Of a DNA stretch of 17,316 bases, positions 8,169 to 15,403 are shown piece by piece. The translations under genes were made by a program, and so were the position numbers. Every line of letters begins with the position of its first letter. Positions within the stretch are counted from its first letter, which is position 1. The DNA is from Lachnoclostridium sp. UBA7122 (lineage in GTDB: Bacteria > Bacillota > Clostridia > Lachnospirales > Lachnospiraceae): assembly GCA_002493085.1 (NCBI GenBank), contig DKXQ01000110.1, positions 1 through 17,316 of the forward strand, read 5' to 3'. The notes under the pieces are model-generated. The model worked only from the letters and a program-made list of their open reading frames with translations, ran no database searches and was not told the origin of the DNA.

Positions 8169-8885
8169 TTACTTTAGCCAATTATCTTTGTCTGACTTCA
8201 AGTATGCCTTAAACATTTCAAGGTCATCTTTAGTAGTGAGTTTGAGATTCTTATCTGAACCTTCAGCAAAATACAGCCGTTCGCCCAATTCAACCATCAT
8301 TGTGTTTGTATAAGAAGAGCCATAGATTCCGATTTCCTTCTCGTATGCCTTATGGTACGCCCAGTCGAGCTTACCGAACTTATATGCTTGAGGGGTAGAA
8401 ACTCGTCGGAGAGTTTCACGAGGCAAGTATTTTAATGTGCTTATCTCATCATCCATCAAAAATATCTGTTCATTGTATGGAAGGGATGTCACTGCATTCC
8501 CATATTGCTGAGCTTTTAGAATAACATCGGTCAGAACGGTTTCATCCACAAGAGGTCTAATCCCATCATGAATAATAATAATATCATCATCTGATACCTT
8601 ACCTTCAAGGTTATACACACCATTTCTAATAGATTCCTGAACTGTCTCACCACCAGAAATAACCCACTTAAGTTTTGATATATTAAACTGTTTCGCATAT
8701 GCCCATAGAACATTATGCCATCCATCAATGCAAACCACCTCAATTGTCTTAATCTGTGAATGTTTCTGGAAGCTTTCCAACGTGTAGATCAAAACTGGCT
8801 TGTCATAAACATTTATAAACTGTTTCGGAATATCCTGTCCCATCCGATGACCGGATCCACCAGCAATAATAATTGCAATATTCAT
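8169..8885 (-). CDS. IspD/TarI-family cytidylyltransferase
   Basis: Transfers CMP from CTP to a phosphorylated polyol or sugar acid, giving a CDP-activated donor. The 238-residue protein has the signature AGGSGHRMGQDIPKQF (8-23), GGETVQESIRNG (78-89), HDGIRPLV (106-113), STPQAYKF (163-170) and a closing NLKLTTKDDLEMFKAYL-like segment. Family members make CDP-methylerythritol (IspD) or CDP-ribitol (TarI, Bcs1). A location between licD and an SDR gene inside a polysaccharide operon favours the TarI-like role over isoprenoid synthesis. ATG start with AGGTG five bases upstream; 22 bases from the licD gene. The exact acceptor cannot be decided from motifs alone: ribitol-5-phosphate, another pentitol phosphate or a related compound are all open. 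Confidence 0.88.
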   Translation of the reverse strand: MNIAIIIAGGSGHRMGQDIPKQFINVYDKPVLIYTLESFQKHSQIKTIEVVCIDGWHNVLWAYAKQFNISKLKWVISGGETVQESIRNGVYNLEGKVSDDDIIIIHDGIRPLVDETVLTDVILKAQQYGNAVTSLPYNEQIFLMDDEISTLKYLPRETLRRVSTPQAYKFGKLDWAYHKAYEKEIGIYGSSYTNTMMVELGERLYFAEGSDKNLKLTTKDDLEMFKAYLKSDKDNWLK

Positions 8886-8907
8886 TCTTACACCTATCCG
8901 TAATTTT

Positions 8908-9741
8908 TTATTTCAAAAGGAGTTTTATATTATGAGGACTTTGCCTTTTTTCAACAGGCGGTAACCTCATATAGTCGCCATAGATACCTCTAAGATAATA
9001 ATCCCAGCATCCCATAGTTTTGCGTTTTCTATCCTCAAAGATAGACATTGTATATTGTTCAAAATCATCTCGTCTGATAATCTCGCCAGTTCCATACAAT
9101 CCCCAAACAACGATTGCAATATACTCTGATTCATTATAATTGTATTTTTTCGCCAAATTGATAATTTTTTTCTTGTATCGTTTATATCCCATCAGCCTAT
9201 ACAATTGTCTATATGCACATTTTACGAACCCAACCACCCCTTTCTCCCCTTTTCTTCTTTTCCAAGGAATTGCAGTTGCCCGACCTATTAATTTATAATA
9301 TTTTCTTTCCTTTAGCATTATTTTCTTTGCTTCTTCTAGATCGTTTCCTAGTCCATCGAACGGCATCACATCAATCCATAGACCATCGCCATCAAAATCA
9401 TATTCTTTACTATCACTAACAATTATTGTTTTATTATCAATTATCTTTGCAAATGGCAATGCAAAAGCCTCATCTCTATCCCCTGAAAGGATTGTAAGCC
9501 CAGGCGCAATTTCTTGTTTTCTCGTAATATCTATCATTCGTTCATAGTCAGGTCTAGGCATACCTATATCAACATCATCATCCCATGGAATAAATCCTTT
9601 ATGCCTAATGGCTCCTAATAGCGACCCTCCTATAAGAGTATAATTTAAATCATTTTGATCACAAAACTCAAAGAACTTATTTACCATTTCCACTTGCATT
9701 ATTTGAAGTTCTCTTAAAGTTACTTCTTTACTAGTTGCCAT
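8908..9741 (-). CDS. LicD-family phosphotransferase
   Basis: LicD/fukutin-related proteins transfer a phospho-alcohol (phosphocholine, ribitol phosphate and similar) from a CDP donor to a glycan. The core motif, numbered from the chosen start, is IGGSLLGAIRHKGFIPWDDD (37-56), followed by VDIGM and RPDYE. The DDD/VD acidic cluster is expected to bind metals. A C-terminal YGDYMRLPP with a following H is also typical. I use the ATG at 9741 (277 residues) because AGGAG sits six bases upstream; the upstream TTG at 9762 has no Shine-Dalgarno. Next to the CDP-alcohol-forming cytidylyltransferase, it probably adds the product of that enzyme to the repeat unit. LicD enzymes for choline normally go with licA/B/C, which are absent here. 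The region before it contains an inverted repeat. Confidence 0.9.
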   Translation of the reverse strand: MATSKEVTLRELQIMQVEMVNKFFEFCDQNDLNYTLIGGSLLGAIRHKGFIPWDDDVDIGMPRPDYERMIDITRKQEIAPGLTILSGDRDEAFALPFAKIIDNKTIIVSDSKEYDFDGDGLWIDVMPFDGLGNDLEEAKKIMLKERKYYKLIGRATAIPWKRRKGEKGVVGFVKCAYRQLYRLMGYKRYKKKIINLAKKYNYNESEYIAIVVWGLYGTGEIIRRDDFEQYTMSIFEDRKRKTMGCWDYYLRGIYGDYMRLPPVEKRQSPHNIKLLLK

Positions 9742-9747
9742 TTTTAA

Positions 9748-9752
9748 CTCCT
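9748..9752 (-). promoter_or_regulatory. Shine-Dalgarno deciding the licD-family start
   Basis: AGGAG six bases before the ATG at 9741. It lies inside the reading frame opened by the TTG at 9762, which argues against that longer start. Confidence 0.75.
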
Positions 9753-9766
9753 GCTCAATCAATTAG

Positions 9767-9793
9767 TATCATATCGATATTTTTAATATGATA
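9767..9793. repeat. 8-bp inverted repeat upstream of the licD-family gene
   Basis: TATCATAT (9767-9774) and ATATGATA (9786-9793) form a perfect inverted repeat with an 11-base AT-rich spacer. It lies in the 114-base gap between the second GT4 gene and licD, the second-longest gap in the operon. It could be an operator or a processing hairpin. No T-tract follows on the minus strand, so it is not an obvious terminator. Chance is possible in such AT-rich DNA. Confidence 0.3.
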
Positions 9794-9855
9794 TTGCGCT
9801 TGTCACAGTTTTAAATACTTATATATCACTATATCAAATAAAGGTATACCACGTA

Positions 9856-11037
9856 TTATTCCTTTGCGTTGCACTTAATTCTTGGTGCATAACTGAGTGG
9901 ACCTGACTCGTAATCTTTTTTCTTCCCATTTCGTATATTTATTGCGAATTCTATCAATCTCATAGATGCTATTTTTGCATTCCAAGTATCTGAAATCGTA
10001 TTTTTTGCCTGAATACCAATTTTCTCTCTCAGAGAACACTCCAGAATCAATTTTTCACATAGATTTGCTATAACAATTGGGGAGTGTTGTTGATATACGA
10101 TGCCATTGAAGCCATCTTTAAGTAAAAATGGAACAGATCCTATACCTTTATAAGCAATACATGCGCAGCCACTATCCATTGCCTCATTCAATACAGCCCC
10201 CCAGCCTTCCTCTTCATTACTTGTAAAAAGGAAGATATCTGCATGTTGCATAATTTCTCGTACCACATCATTTGATTTTGGTCCTTCTAACTTAACATAA
10301 TTTTCAAGTTTGTATTTTGTTACTAGCTTACTAATATCTTCTTCTAGTTCACCTGTTCCTATGATAGTCATTTGGAAAGATAATTCTCGATTAGCTAACT
10401 CTTTTGCAACTTCAATTGCAATTTGAGGTTTTTTATATGGAATTAATCGACCTACCCATAGTATTCTAGTAATGTCATTTCTCTTGTGTATCGCTTTGGT
10501 AACATTATCAATGACTGGAGGAAAATACCCCCATTTAAAGCTTCTCCCTATAAATGAACCATATCGATTAAAATCATCAGTTGCATATGCACTTGCTGCT
10601 AATAAAAAATGACTCTTATATTGTGTAAAAGCATCTCTTATAATATATTTTGCTATACGCTTAGGTATATTTTTTAGGCTGAATGGTCGTTTTAAAACTC
10701 GTTCGCTGTACCTAAAAGTCAATTTATGGTGCATCAACCTGTTCATATAAAATGACTCAGGTGCTGACCCATAAATTAAGACATCACAATTAAAGCATAG
10801 TGCTTTTGCTAATCTCTTCTTTTGTTTATTTTTATATGCACATATTACAAAATGATATTCTTCGTTTAACTTTTTGTAACCCATTTTTGCTCGTTCTTTC
10901 GGCAATTCTGCCGTTGCAATAAAACGGAAATTGCCATGTGTGAGCTTATCCAGCTCTAAGCATATTGGCAACATATGATGATTTAAAAAATTTGAAATAA
11001 GAACAATGAAAATTGATTCATCCATTTCATTTGCCAT
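9856..11037 (-). CDS. glycosyltransferase family 4
   Basis: Probable GT-B retaining glycosyltransferase that adds a sugar to the repeat unit. The C-terminal GT4 domain shows ILWVGRLIPYKKPQIAIEVAKEL, split as ILWVGRLIPYKK and PQIAIEVAKEL, then MTIIGTGELEED, the acidic stretch FTSNEEEGWGAVLNEAMDSG (Glu-x7-Glu class signature) and a GIGSVPFLL element. The N-terminal acceptor half is poorly conserved, as usual. I start at the ATG at 11037 (393 residues), whose A overlaps the capG stop as TAATG, with GGAG 12 bases upstream. A TTG at 11055 would add six residues (total 399) but overlaps that site and has none of its own. The arrangement suggests translational coupling to capG. An L-FucNAc transferase role is possible because it follows the FucNAc synthesis genes, but this is only inference. 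Confidence 0.85.
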   Translation of the reverse strand: MANEMDESIFIVLISNFLNHHMLPICLELDKLTHGNFRFIATAELPKERAKMGYKKLNEEYHFVICAYKNKQKKRLAKALCFNCDVLIYGSAPESFYMNRLMHHKLTFRYSERVLKRPFSLKNIPKRIAKYIIRDAFTQYKSHFLLAASAYATDDFNRYGSFIGRSFKWGYFPPVIDNVTKAIHKRNDITRILWVGRLIPYKKPQIAIEVAKELANRELSFQMTIIGTGELEEDISKLVTKYKLENYVKLEGPKSNDVVREIMQHADIFLFTSNEEEGWGAVLNEAMDSGCACIAYKGIGSVPFLLKDGFNGIVYQQHSPIVIANLCEKLILECSLREKIGIQAKNTISDTWNAKIASMRLIEFAINIRNGKKKDYESGPLSYAPRIKCNAKE

Positions 11038-12206
11038 TATACATTCTTTCTCCAAACCATTTTATTAACTACACCTGTGTAGCTCTGAATAATTTTCACA
11101 ACTTTATTACTGACATTTTCATCCATATAATCCAGCACAGGAATAGCTCCACCATTCTCTTCATTCTTAACCATCTCCACAGCCATATCAACTGCTTGGA
11201 GCAGACCAATAGTGTCAATGCCTGAAAGAATGAAACATGCCTTATCAAGGGCTTCTGGTCTCTCTGTGCTTGTCCTAATACACACAGCCGGAAATGGATT
11301 ACCAACTGATGTAAAGAAACTACTCTCTTCCGGCAACGTTCCACTATCACTGACAACAGCAAAAGCATTCATCTGGAGGCAGTTATAATCATGGAATCCA
11401 AGAGGCTCATGCTGAATAACTCTCTCATCAAGTTCAAAACCTGATGCTTCCAAATGTTTCTTTGAACGAGGATGACAGGAATACAAAATTGGCATATCAT
11501 ATTTGTCTGCCATTTTATTGATTGCTGTGAAGAGTGATGTGAAGTTTGCTTCAATATCTATATTCTCTTCACGATGCGCAGAAAGCAGAATATACTTTCT
11601 TTTCTCTAAACCAAGGCATTGATGAATGTCGCTGTTCTTGATTTTCTCAAGATTTGCATGAAGAACTTCAGCCATGGGAGATCCTGTAACATAGGTTCTC
11701 TCTTTTGGAAGTCCACACTCGGCAAGATATCTTCTCGCATGTTCAGAATAAGCAAGGTTAACATCAGAGATAATATCCACTATCCTTCTATTTGTCTCTT
11801 CAGGAAGACATTCGTCCTTACATCTGTTACCAGCTTCCATATGGAAAATAGGTATGTGAAGACGTTTTGCAGCGATTACAGAAAGGCAGGAATTTGTATC
11901 ACCTAAGACAAGAATCGCATCTGGTTGTAGCTTGACCATTATATCATAACTTTTCGCTATTATATTCCCAATGGTCCGCCCCAGGTTATCGCCTACTACA
12001 TCCATGTATACTTCAGGATCATCAAGCTCCAAATCATGGAAGAACACACCATTAAGGTTATAGTCGTAGTTCTGAGCAGTGTGCGCCAGAATCGTGTCAA
12101 AGTACTTTCTACACTTTTTTATAACTGCTGAGAGCCGGATAATCTCTGGTCTTGTTCCTACGATAATAAGCAGTTTTAGTTTTCCGTTATTCTTCCATTT
12201 AGCCAT
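11037..12206 (-). CDS. capG: UDP-L-FucNAc synthase: C2 epimerase CapG/WbjD/FnlC
   Basis: Last step of UDP-N-acetyl-L-fucosamine formation: C2 epimerisation of UDP-2-acetamido-2,6-dideoxy-L-talose, by an enzyme of the non-hydrolysing UDP-GlcNAc 2-epimerase family. In the 389-residue protein I see GTRPEIIRL (17-25), GDTNSC (102-107), HMEAGNRC (122-129), SAHREEN (209-215), CHPRS (244-248), SDSGT (286-290) and RTSTERPEALDK (311-322). The residues and spacing follow S. aureus CapG closely, including the FucNAc-type HMEAGNRC variant of the WecB HVEAGLR motif. ATG start with GAGG eight bases upstream; the Shine-Dalgarno overlaps the capF stop codon. WecB/MnaA (UDP-ManNAc) is the alternative, less likely given capE and capF next to it. 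Confidence 0.93.
   Translation of the reverse strand: MAKWKNNGKLKLLIIVGTRPEIIRLSAVIKKCRKYFDTILAHTAQNYDYNLNGVFFHDLELDDPEVYMDVVGDNLGRTIGNIIAKSYDIMVKLQPDAILVLGDTNSCLSVIAAKRLHIPIFHMEAGNRCKDECLPEETNRRIVDIISDVNLAYSEHARRYLAECGLPKERTYVTGSPMAEVLHANLEKIKNSDIHQCLGLEKRKYILLSAHREENIDIEANFTSLFTAINKMADKYDMPILYSCHPRSKKHLEASGFELDERVIQHEPLGFHDYNCLQMNAFAVVSDSGTLPEESSFFTSVGNPFPAVCIRTSTERPEALDKACFILSGIDTIGLLQAVDMAVEMVKNEENGGAIPVLDYMDENVSNKVVKIIQSYTGVVNKMVWRKNV
11050..11053 (-). promoter_or_regulatory. Shine-Dalgarno deciding the second GT4 start
   Basis: GGAG, part of GGAGAAAG, 12 bases before the ATG at 11037 and within the last codons of capG. It supports the ATG over the TTG at 11055. Confidence 0.55.
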
Positions 12207-12216
12207 TTCTATTTCC

Positions 12217-13440
12217 TCACTTCACTGGTTCAAAAAATGTGTCTGGATAATTATTATCAAATATTTCATTCGCCCACATGAACGTTACAAGTTTTTCAGT
12301 TTCTGATAAATTAATAATGTTGTGGGTATAACCCGGAAGCATATGTACTGCTTGGATCTTCTTATCATCAACTTCAAACTCAATTATTTCATCAGTTCCA
12401 AGCTTCCGCTCTTGAATTAGACCATGTCCTGATACAACAATAAAAAATTCCCACTTTGAGTTATGCCAATGCTGCCCTTTTGTAATACCAGGTTTTAAAA
12501 TATTTACGGAAAACTGCCCATGGTCAACCGTTTTCAGAAGTTCTGTGAAGCTACCTCTATCATCCACGTTCATCTTGAGTGGAAAAGCCACCTTTTCCTT
12601 CGGGAGATAGCTTAAATACATTGAATATAGTTTCTTCGCAAAACTGCCTGGTGCAATTGTCGGCATAATAAGAGTCTGAGGCTGATCATGGAAAATGTGA
12701 AGACATTCGACGATATAACCCAATGTAACCTTATGAGTTACTGGCGCATAACAGTACTTACCATCAACTTCTGGCTTTGGTGTAAAACCGTCCCACTCAT
12801 CAGAAACTTCTGGATATATACAACGGTGTGGATGACATTCCATTGCGTCATACATTTCTTCAATCAGATCATCGATGAAAAGAAGCTCAAGCTCGATGTT
12901 TGGATCATTAACAGTGATAGGAAGAGCATTAGCAATGTTATTACAAAAGGTTCCAACAGCAGAGTTATAATTCGGGCGTACCCATTTACCCACAAGATTC
13001 GGGAAACGATATACATAAACAGTTGAGCCAGTTTCTTCTGCATAACGGAAGAACAGTTCCTCGCCATAACGCTTGCTCAAACCATACTCAGATATTCCAA
13101 ATCGGCCAGCAAAAGTAGCCTGCACAGAGGAGCTAAGCATTATGGGACATTTATTTCCATGCTTCTTAAGCATTGCAAGCAATGTAGATGCAAACCTAAA
13201 ATTTCCTGCTTTAAACTCTGCAGAATTCTTAGGTCTATTTACTCCAGCAAGATTAAAAACAAAATCAGCCTTAGCGCACCAAGCATCAAGTTGCTCTACT
13301 GTATTCTCTCTATCATATTCATAGATCTCGTCGATAGTCAAATTTGGTCTTGTCCTATTCTTTCCATCACGGAGACATTTTAAGTTTTCTACAAGATTTT
13401 TACCGACAAATCCTGCTGCGCCAGTTATAAGTATATTCAT
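12217..13440 (-). CDS. capF: CapF/WbjC: bifunctional SDR-cupin epimerase/reductase for L-FucNAc
   Basis: Second enzyme of UDP-L-FucNAc synthesis: C3 epimerisation and C4 reduction of the 4-keto intermediate made by CapE, giving the L-talose sugar nucleotide. The 407-residue protein has an N-terminal SDR domain with GAAGFVG (7-13), a FNLAGVNRP stretch, and catalytic YGLSK (Tyr119, Lys123). A C-terminal cupin domain begins around residue 285 with a His-rich metal site GQHWHNSKWEFF (His324, His326, Glu331) and YTHNI (His373), as in S. aureus CapF. Length exceeds S. aureus CapF (369), mainly through an extra loop in the first 60 residues. The RBS is weak (GGTGG 15 bases upstream). It follows the long 158-base gap after capE and is 10 bases from capG. 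Confidence 0.94.
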   Translation of the reverse strand: MNILITGAAGFVGKNLVENLKCLRDGKNRTRPNLTIDEIYEYDRENTVEQLDAWCAKADFVFNLAGVNRPKNSAEFKAGNFRFASTLLAMLKKHGNKCPIMLSSSVQATFAGRFGISEYGLSKRYGEELFFRYAEETGSTVYVYRFPNLVGKWVRPNYNSAVGTFCNNIANALPITVNDPNIELELLFIDDLIEEMYDAMECHPHRCIYPEVSDEWDGFTPKPEVDGKYCYAPVTHKVTLGYIVECLHIFHDQPQTLIMPTIAPGSFAKKLYSMYLSYLPKEKVAFPLKMNVDDRGSFTELLKTVDHGQFSVNILKPGITKGQHWHNSKWEFFIVVSGHGLIQERKLGTDEIIEFEVDDKKIQAVHMLPGYTHNIINLSETEKLVTFMWANEIFDNNYPDTFFEPVK

Positions 13441-13464
13441 AATCTTACAGTTTCACCACCCTTT

Positions 13465-13485
13465 ATTATTATATGGTATAATAAT
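13465..13485. repeat. perfect 9-bp AT-only inverted repeat before capF
   Basis: ATTATTATA (13465-13473), loop TGG, and TATAATAAT (13477-13485) make a perfect hairpin just before the weak capF ribosome-binding site on the minus strand. It could hide or space the RBS or act as an mRNA processing site. Because it is only A/T, chance is a real alternative. Confidence 0.35.
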
Positions 13486-13514
13486 CTAATTATTTATTAT
13501 TAGAGTTAATCCCA

Positions 13515-13542
13515 GATATATTGTATCTTCTACTTTTTCCAA
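13515..13542 (-). promoter_or_regulatory. weak internal sigma-A promoter candidate
   Basis: On the minus strand TTGGAA (13537-13542), 16 bases, then TATATC (13515-13520), about 75 bases before the capF ATG. Each hexamer matches the consensus at four of six positions. Position in the long gap makes it plausible; similarity alone is weak. Confidence 0.25.
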
Positions 13543-13598
13543 TGATCGAACTACTGAGTTTATATAGATTAGTATATTATTTCCAAATCCTTATTACT

Positions 13599-14642
13599 TT
13601 AATTGTGACGAATCCCAGCAAGTTCTTCCTTTACATAATCCGTTGTCATAATCTTCTTAATAGTTTCTTCCACATCAAGTCTCTGTGTATTATGGCTTGT
13701 GTAAGCCTCATCAGCCATGGTATGGACTTCACCTTTGACAAAATATTTATCATAATTAAGATCTCGATTATCAGCAGTTACTCTGAAATAATTGCCCATA
13801 TCTTCAGAACGAAGCCGTTCTTCTCTTGTCATTAGCGTTTCACAAAGCTTCTCTCCATGACGGGTTCCAATAATATTAGTTCCTGTATCACCAAAGAGTT
13901 TTTGTACAGCCTTTGCTAAATCACCAATTGTACTTGCGTCTGCCTTCTGGATGAAGAGGTCACCTGGATTGGCATGCTCGAATGCAAAGTGTACCAATTC
14001 AACAGCTTCATCAAGGTTCATTAGAAAGCGTGTCATGTTCGGATCAGTAATTGTAATCGGGTTTCCAGCATGAATCTGGTCAATGAAAAGCGGTATAACA
14101 GATCCACGAGAGCACATGACATTACCATAACGAGTACAGCAGATGATTCCACCACGTTCTGCTGCCACACGGGCATTTGCATATATAACATGCTCCATCA
14201 TAGCCTTAGAGATACCCATAGCATTGATAGGATAAGCCGCCTTATCTGTGCTTAGACATACAACCCTTTTAACACCAGCATTAATTGCTGCATGGAGCAT
14301 GTTGTCCGTTCCTTCTACATTTGTCTTAACGGCCTGCATAGGAAAAAACTCACAGGAAGGAACTTGTTTAAGAGCTGCCGCATGAAAAATATAGTCTACA
14401 CCATGCATTGCATCGGCAATCGACTGAGGATCCCGAACATCACCTACATAGAACTTAACCTTCTTAGCAGTATCTACGTATTTTGCTTGAAGTTCATGTC
14501 TCATGTCATCCTGTTTTTTCTCATCACGAGAGAAAATCCTTATTTCTCCAATATCAGTCTCCAAGAAATGTTTAAGTACTGTATTGCCAAAAGAGCCTGT
14601 GCCTCCCGTAATCATTAGTGTTGCTCCACTAAATGCGCTCAT
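13599..14642 (-). CDS. capE: CapE/WbjB: UDP-GlcNAc 5-inverting 4,6-dehydratase
   Basis: First step towards UDP-L-FucNAc: removes water from UDP-GlcNAc and inverts C5 to give the 4-keto-6-deoxy-L-arabino-hexulose. In the 347-residue protein the motifs are TGGTGSFG (12-19), FSRDEKKQDDMR (37-48), FHAAALKQVPSCEFFP (86-101), STDKA (131-135) and MGISK (142-146). In the last motif Met142 takes the place of the classical SDR Tyr while Lys146 is kept, as in S. aureus CapE. FlaA1/PseB relatives have Tyr there, so this points to the CapE subgroup. RYGNVM and TRHGEK are also conserved. ATG start inside an ATGA overlap with the transferase gene, GGAGG nine bases upstream. Local GC is about 47% (14101-14160), much higher than the later genes. 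Confidence 0.95.
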   Translation of the reverse strand: MSAFSGATLMITGGTGSFGNTVLKHFLETDIGEIRIFSRDEKKQDDMRHELQAKYVDTAKKVKFYVGDVRDPQSIADAMHGVDYIFHAAALKQVPSCEFFPMQAVKTNVEGTDNMLHAAINAGVKRVVCLSTDKAAYPINAMGISKAMMEHVIYANARVAAERGGIICCTRYGNVMCSRGSVIPLFIDQIHAGNPITITDPNMTRFLMNLDEAVELVHFAFEHANPGDLFIQKADASTIGDLAKAVQKLFGDTGTNIIGTRHGEKLCETLMTREERLRSEDMGNYFRVTADNRDLNYDKYFVKGEVHTMADEAYTSHNTQRLDVEETIKKIMTTDYVKEELAGIRHN

Positions 14643-15403
14643 ACTTTATTTCCTCCAACATGCTTTGGTTTCTTTTTCATAATTAAGTACCAGATAAACT
14701 TTGTATTAGTTACTGCGTATCGTTTAAAAAGCCTTTTTGGTTCTTGAACAAATCTATAAAACCATTCAAGGCTTAATTTTTGCATCCACATTGGTGCCTC
14801 TGGAACAATGCCAGCAAGAACATTGAAGGCTCCTCCAACACCGACCATAAGACCATTAATCCGACCTTTCATTCTATTACAAAACAGTTCTTGTCTTGGT
14901 GCTCCTAGAGCTATCCAAACAAAATCCGAATTAGTAACATTGATGCGTTTTACAAGCTCAATCTCTTCCTGTTCTGTCATATCCCTAAATACAGATGGTT
15001 CATAGCCACAAATATCTAACCAAGGCCAATCTCTTTTTAATACACTTACCAGTTTCTCAAGATTCTCTTTGTTATTACCATAGAAGTAATGTTTGATCTT
15101 TTTTGTCTTCGATTCCTCAAAAATACGCCGCATCAAATCCGGACCAGTTACTCGATTCATTTGGGGGTATTGTTTTTTCCCAACAACCGATAAAGGTTTT
15201 CCATCTGGGATGGACATAAAACTTTCAGCTTGAACCCTGTAATATATCGGATCATCATGTGCCATAACAGTCGTATGAACATTTGATACACATATATATT
15301 TGCCTTTAATTTTTTCAAGGTTTTCAAATATATTAGTCACACAACTTTCCATATTTACAGCGGAGATTGGAACTCCAATTATATTCACTCTCTCTCTTTT
15401 CAC
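14639..15403 (-). CDS. WecG/TagA/CpsF-family glycosyltransferase
   Basis: Membrane-associated GT26-family enzyme that normally adds the second sugar to undecaprenyl-diphosphate-linked HexNAc (ManNAc in TagA, ManNAcA in WecG). The 254-residue protein shows NVHTT (41-45; Thr44), SIPDGKP (64-70; Asp67, matching the catalytic Asp of TagA), NRVTGPDL (83-90), WIALGAPRQE (163-172), GVGGAFNVLAG (188-198) and a C-terminal APMWMQKLSLEW/FYRFVQEP/KRLFKRY region that docks to the membrane. The GTG start overlaps the preceding stop as GTGA, with GAGGCGG just upstream. It implies that a TagO/WecA or WcaJ-type enzyme encoded elsewhere primes the lipid. With capEFG next to it, L-FucNAc or ManNAc are possible donors; no ManNAc-specific gene is visible in the window. 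Confidence 0.92.
   Translation of the reverse strand: MKRERVNIIGVPISAVNMESCVTNIFENLEKIKGKYICVSNVHTTVMAHDDPIYYRVQAESFMSIPDGKPLSVVGKKQYPQMNRVTGPDLMRRIFEESKTKKIKHYFYGNNKENLEKLVSVLKRDWPWLDICGYEPSVFRDMTEQEEIELVKRINVTNSDFVWIALGAPRQELFCNRMKGRINGLMVGVGGAFNVLAGIVPEAPMWMQKLSLEWFYRFVQEPKRLFKRYAVTNTKFIWYLIMKKKPKHVGGNKV

Larger units (their letters stand above)
13441..13598 (-). other. 158-base intergenic gap between capE and capF
   Basis: By far the largest gap inside this compact operon. It contains a weak internal promoter candidate and a perfect AT-only hairpin, both listed separately, and no open frame worth naming. It may allow capF and downstream genes to be expressed apart from the first three, or it may be a recombination junction. 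Confidence 0.6.

Noticed and set aside
8169..8885. Housekeeping IspD of the isoprenoid pathway
   Set aside because: The position between licD and an SDR gene in a glycan operon, and HDGIRP in place of the usual IspD HDAARP, favour a TarI-like role, though motif data alone do not exclude it.
13710..13730. 13-base CATCAGCCATGGT string shared between capE and the recombinase-like gene near 17180
   Set aside because: Matches of this length are expected by chance in 17 kb and the flanks differ.
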